From Prevotellaceae bacterium (GTDB taxonomy: Bacteria > Bacteroidota > Bacteroidia > Bacteroidales > UBA932), in assembly GCA_031257655.1 (NCBI GenBank), contig JAIROF010000206.1, positions 1-8,534 on the forward strand: a stretch of 8,534 bases of DNA, written 5' to 3'. The notes under the pieces are model-generated. The model was not told where the DNA came from. It worked only from the letters and a program-made list of their open reading frames with translations, and made no database searches. Position numbers and translations under genes: made by a program. The first letter of the stretch is position 1. Each line of letters starts with the position of its first letter. Below, piece by piece: positions 5,916 through 8,534 of the stretch.

Positions 5916-6968
5916 TCAGCGCGCTCCGTACTGCTTTTCGTAGTATTTTTCGTACTCGCCGCTCACCACGTGCTCCAGCCACGCTTGGTTGGCGAGGTAC
6001 CAGTCCACCGTTTTTTCCAGCCCCTGCTCAAAGGTAACGGAGGGCGTCCAGCCGAGCTCGCGCTGGATTTTTGAGGCGTCGATGGCGTAGCGCAGGTCGT
6101 GGCCGGCGCGGTCGGTAACGAAGGTAATCTGCCCGGCCGACTGCCCCGCCGGTCGCCCCAGCTTCTTGTCCATGAGCGAGCACAGCAGCCTTATCAGCGC
6201 AATGTTTGTCCACTCGTTGTGCCCGCCAATGTTGTACGTTTCGCCGTTTTTCCCCTCGTGAAAGACGAGGTCGATGGCGGCTGCGTGGTCTTCCACGTAG
6301 AGCCAGTCGCGCACGTTTTCGCCCTTGCCGTAGATGGGGATTGGCTTTCCCGTTTTGATGTTGTTGATGGCAAGCGGGATGAGCTTTTCCGGGAAATGGT
6401 TTGGCCCGTAGTTGTTGGAGCAGTTCGTTATCACGACGGGCAGCCCGTAGGTGTCGTGGTATGCGCGCACCATGTGGTCGGAGCTGGCTTTGGAGGCCGA
6501 GTAGGGGCTGTGGGGGGCGTAGCGCGTATCTTCGGTAAAGAAGCCCGCGGCGCCCAGCGAGCCGTACACCTCGTCGGTGGAGATGTGGTAGAACCGCTTC
6601 CCCGCAAAATCGCCCTTCCATGCGCTTTTTGCGGCGTTGAGCAGCGCTACCGTCCCCACAACGTTGGTGCGGATAAACTCCATGGGGTTTACAATGGAGC
6701 GGTCAACGTGCGATTCGGCGGCCAGGTGGAGCACGCCGGTGATGCGCCGCTCGGCAAAAACCTGCTGTAGCAGCTCGGCGTCGCAGATGTCGCCTTTCAC
6801 AAAGCGGTAGTTCGGGGCGTCCTTTACGTCGGTAAGGTTTTCCAGGTTTCCGGCATACGTCAGCTTATCGTAGCAAACGACGCCATACTCCGGGTACTTC
6901 TTTACTAATCGCCGCACCACGTGCGAGCCAATAAATCCGGCGCCTCCGGTAATGAGAATGTTGGTCAT
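5916..6968 (-). CDS. rfbB: dTDP-glucose 4,6-dehydratase RmlB
   Basis: NAD-dependent short-chain dehydrogenase family enzyme converting dTDP-glucose to dTDP-4-keto-6-deoxyglucose, the second step towards dTDP-L-rhamnose and other deoxysugars for surface polysaccharide. The 350-aa length is normal. The Rossmann motif GGAGFIGS (8-15), Asp34 in YDKLTYAGN for the NAD ribose, and LAAESHVDRS (82-91) are present. So are the catalytic triad segment STDEVYG (T131-D132-E133) and YSASK (Y156, K160). The substrate-binding NNYGPNHFPEKLIP and RDWLYVEDH segments are also seen. ATG 6968 gives the expected MTNILITGG start. No rmlA, rmlC or rmlD lies beside it, so it is an orphan in this window. Heptad repeats abut the start and there is no Shine-Dalgarno. 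Confidence 0.97.
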   Translation of the reverse strand: MTNILITGGAGFIGSHVVRRLVKKYPEYGVVCYDKLTYAGNLENLTDVKDAPNYRFVKGDICDAELLQQVFAERRITGVLHLAAESHVDRSIVNPMEFIRTNVVGTVALLNAAKSAWKGDFAGKRFYHISTDEVYGSLGAAGFFTEDTRYAPHSPYSASKASSDHMVRAYHDTYGLPVVITNCSNNYGPNHFPEKLIPLAINNIKTGKPIPIYGKGENVRDWLYVEDHAAAIDLVFHEGKNGETYNIGGHNEWTNIALIRLLCSLMDKKLGRPAGQSAGQITFVTDRAGHDLRYAIDASKIQRELGWTPSVTFEQGLEKTVDWYLANQAWLEHVVSGEYEKYYEKQYGAR

Positions 6969-6976
6969 AATGAATT

Positions 6977-7010
6977 AATGGTTAATGGTTAATGGTTAAT
7001 GGTTAATGGG
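6977..7010 (+). repeat. Heptad array D: AATGGTT units at the rfbB start
   Basis: Four perfect AATGGTT units (6977-7004) and a partial fifth (AATGGG to 7010). A related AATGAAT at 6969-6975 is one base out of phase. The first perfect unit begins 9 nt from the rfbB ATG, so the repeats fill the position of the rfbB leader, reading TTAACCA on the gene's strand. Confidence 0.9.
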
Positions 7011-7060
7011 CTGACGCACGACAAGCTTCGAGCTATGATTTTTTTCCTGATGCCGACACT

Positions 7061-7083
7061 TTGTATATACGCTATATATACAA
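7061..7083. repeat. AT-rich inverted repeat upstream of rfbB
   Basis: TTGTATATA (7061-7069) and TATATACAA (7075-7083) form a perfect 9-bp inverted repeat around CGCTA. It lies about 95 bp upstream of the rfbB start, a place fitting an operator, but also at the edge of the AT-rich stretch that holds the ATPase gene. The rest of 7011-7242 has no gene that I can support. Confidence 0.4.
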
Positions 7084-7152
7084 TTGTAATTTGCTGTAAT
7101 AGTGGATACTATGAATATAAAGATTTGGTTATGTCATAGATTGCATGATATA

Positions 7153-7186
7153 GCAAGTTTCCAAGTCTCGCAAGTTTCCAAGTCTC
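7153..7186. repeat. Two perfect tandem copies of a 17-bp unit
   Basis: GCAAGTTTCCAAGTCTC occurs twice back to back (7153-7169 and 7170-7186). Each unit itself contains two AAGT tetramers spaced 8 and 9 bp apart. It lies 3' of the ATPase gene. Confidence 0.85.
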
Positions 7187-7242
7187 GCTGTTCAGCAAAT
7201 TTCGCAATTCCTCAGTTTCGGCAGATCGCTGCTTTTTTTCGC

Positions 7243-8118
7243 TTAATTTATTTTGTGTCCATTAACGAAGCAATCTTCATAGCTTTTGAAAAAATCGTAA
7301 TAAATACGCATGTTTTCGAGTTGATACCATTTTTCGACGGTAACGGGCACAGCATCGAGGTTGTAAATTTTCGCATTTTTGAGCGCAAGTATAAATGGCG
7401 AATGGGTTGCAATGACAAATTGACAATTTTTGTAGCGCACCGAGTCTTCAATCAGCGTTTTGAGCTCGAGCTGAAGCTGCGGCGACATGCTGTTTTCCGG
7501 CTCATCAAGCAGATACAGCGCATTTTCCTCAATCTGCTTGTCAAAAAACATCAAGGCATTTTCGCCGTTGGAGTATTGCCGCTGCATTTCGCCTACGCGC
7601 CGTTTTATAAATTGCCTTTTTGTCAATCGCCTCGCCTCATTTTGCAAGCGAATATCTCGTAAATCATCAGGATTTGAAAGGTTTATACTTTTAATAGAGC
7701 GAACGTCATCATAAGCGTGCGTTTTTGCTGTTTTCAAAGTTCTGTTGTCGCTACGAATACTCAAAATATTGTCGAAAATGTCGTCGGAAGCCAAAAGTTT
7801 ACTCCTCTTAGGAATTGCAATTTCCTGCTCATAAGTGCATTTTCTTACAAAATACTCAAACATATCAGTCCGTACATACTCTTTTGGTCGTGCAAGTTCG
7901 ATAGTTTCGGCTACAATATTTAGCAAAGTTGTTTTTCCGCAGCCATTTCCACCATACAAAAGTGTAATGTTCTCAAAATCCAGCTGCCGAAGTTTCAGGT
8001 TAAACAAACCAATCGGATAGTATTCATCAGAGGTTTTATCCCTGAAAATACTGCTGTATTCCATATAATTTTCTTTGTTGTCTTCGTCAAACAAAGTAAT
8101 TTTTTTTAAATAAACCAT
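7243..8118 (-). CDS. Stand-alone AAA/ABC-type ATPase (AAA_21-like)
   Basis: A 291-aa protein with the full ABC/SMC-type ATP-binding set: Walker A GGNGCGKTT (56-64), ABC-like signature YSNGEN (182-187), Walker B LYLLDEPE (201-208) and switch histidine in IATHSP (236-241). The segment between Walker A and the signature (about 70-175) is short and charged, too short for an SMC-like long coiled coil. No TOPRIM, nuclease, HNH or transmembrane part is visible, so this is not a full OLD nuclease or a transporter subunit. Stand-alone proteins of this group occur widely and often sit in accessory or defence regions, but the function of this one is unknown. ATG 8118 follows a -7 box by a short leader. 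Base composition is much more AT-rich (about 30-48% GC in lines I counted) than in rfbB, which suggests acquisition. No partner gene is adjacent on the same strand. Confidence 0.88.
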   Translation of the reverse strand: MVYLKKITLFDEDNKENYMEYSSIFRDKTSDEYYPIGLFNLKLRQLDFENITLLYGGNGCGKTTLLNIVAETIELARPKEYVRTDMFEYFVRKCTYEQEIAIPKRSKLLASDDIFDNILSIRSDNRTLKTAKTHAYDDVRSIKSINLSNPDDLRDIRLQNEARRLTKRQFIKRRVGEMQRQYSNGENALMFFDKQIEENALYLLDEPENSMSPQLQLELKTLIEDSVRYKNCQFVIATHSPFILALKNAKIYNLDAVPVTVEKWYQLENMRIYYDFFKSYEDCFVNGHKIN

Positions 8119-8143
8119 ATACTTTTCAACATTTTACAATCCA

Positions 8144-8151
8144 CAAACATA
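8144..8151 (-). promoter_or_regulatory. Candidate -7 box for the ATPase gene
   Basis: On the minus strand TATGTTTG, an exact TAnnTTTG match, ending 25 nt before the ATG at 8118. A start point near 8137 would give a leader of about 19 nt. No convincing TTTG -33 element is present at 19-20 nt, so the promoter may be weak or activator-dependent. Confidence 0.45.
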
Positions 8152-8171
8152 GCAATATTTCGGATTACCAT

Positions 8172-8534
8172 TTAATGCTGATGGTGCTTTCCGAATTTAT
8201 TTTTGATCCATCCGGGCACTATCACTACGCCAATGAGCAGGTAGAGGTAGTAGGTAATGAGGCGCCACAGCAGGGCAATGATGACGGTAAGCCCCGCCAC
8301 CGGGATAAAATCGCCCAGAAACTGCTTGAAAACGAACTCTGCAAAGCCGCTTCCGCCGGGCGTTGGGCTCACCAGCATCATAATCCACATGACGAGCTGC
8401 CGCGCAAAGATCAGCAGATGGTCGTGCACGGCAAAGAAGGCCAGAAAGAGGGCATTTACGACCCAGTAGCGCGACGTCCACGAAACGAAGGTTGCGGCAA
8501 AGGATTTGAGCCAAAACGCCGGCGGCCGATGCTT
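8172..8534 (-). CDS. Flippase-like membrane protein (LPG synthase TM family), C-terminal part
   Basis: The C-terminal 120 residues of a multi-pass membrane protein; the reading frame stays open to the window edge, so the start lies beyond 8534. The diagnostic element is SPTPGGSGFAEF, typical of the last helices of the lysylphosphatidylglycerol synthase transmembrane / UPF0104 family, flanked by hydrophobic helices before (WVVNALFLAFFAVHD and the LVMWIMMLV helix) and after (VAGLTVIIALLWR, TYYLYLLIGVVIV). Members take part in lipid or lipid-linked sugar translocation or aminoacyl-lipid synthesis; the specific substrate cannot be told here. A GTG at 8429 could be mistaken for a start, but the family similarity continues upstream of it. 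The protein ends in a His-rich KHHQH tail. Confidence 0.88.
   Translation of the reverse strand, partial: KHRPPAFWLKSFAATFVSWTSRYWVVNALFLAFFAVHDHLLIFARQLVMWIMMLVSPTPGGSGFAEFVFKQFLGDFIPVAGLTVIIALLWRLITYYLYLLIGVVIVPGWIKNKFGKHHQH

Noticed and set aside
7220..7240. Plus-strand terminator (GCAG/CTGC stem before a T7 run)
   Set aside because: The stem is only about 4 bp, and no plus-strand gene ends nearby.
7102..7662. 186-codon open frame antisense to the ATPase gene
   Set aside because: The minus-strand frame carries Walker A, signature, Walker B and the switch histidine, so this one is a shadow.
7243..8118. Septu-type (PtuA/PtuB) or OLD nuclease system
   Set aside because: The ATPase is too short for these proteins, has no TOPRIM domain, and no HNH or helicase partner is adjacent.

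Overview
The window looks like a chromosomal segment from a GC-rich member of the Bacteroidota, probably Bacteroidales. The evidence is the set of -7 promoter boxes of the form TAnnTTTG in front of several genes, the lack of Shine-Dalgarno sequences, the style of the RecG, RmlB and YitT proteins, and AATG-based 7-bp intergenic repeats of a kind I associate with this phylum. Most genes are GC-rich (about 60% in lines I counted in rfbB). One AT-rich gene stands out.

Layout, left to right. Positions 1-330 hold no convincing gene, but a cluster of short perfect hairpins resembling REP elements, then a promoter and a terminator-like stem. A lipid kinase of the diacylglycerol kinase family (331-1203, +) follows. 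It converges on a two-gene minus-strand unit: recG (1701-3803) and a small two-helix membrane protein (1200-1676) that may be a cysteine-free relative of RseC. The two transcription units meet tail to tail with overlapping stop codons.

Positions 3804-4256 are gene-free. They hold an inverted repeat at the recG promoter, two matched six-unit arrays of AATGCAG/AATGTAA heptads about 225 bp apart, a polypyrimidine tract whose complement is G-rich, and an 18-bp perfect palindrome. Then come a YitT-family membrane protein (4257-5240, -) and an unrecognised two-helix membrane protein (5283-5765, -) with a good promoter, probably cotranscribed. A third, decaying heptad array separates them from an orphan dTDP-glucose 4,6-dehydratase gene (rfbB/rmlB, 5916-6968, -). 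A fourth array (AATGGTT) sits directly against the rfbB start.

Positions 6969-7242 are AT-rich with an inverted repeat and a 17-bp tandem duplication. They lead into an AT-rich stand-alone AAA/ABC-type ATPase gene (7243-8118, -), the likeliest horizontally acquired gene here. The window ends inside a flippase-like (LPG synthase transmembrane family) gene that runs off the right edge.

The core genes do membrane lipid and envelope work (lipid kinase, RmlB, flippase-like protein, YitT) and DNA repair (RecG). I see no complete new multi-gene system. The most interesting unexplained signals are the AATG heptad arrays, the hairpin cluster at the left end, and the isolated ATPase island.
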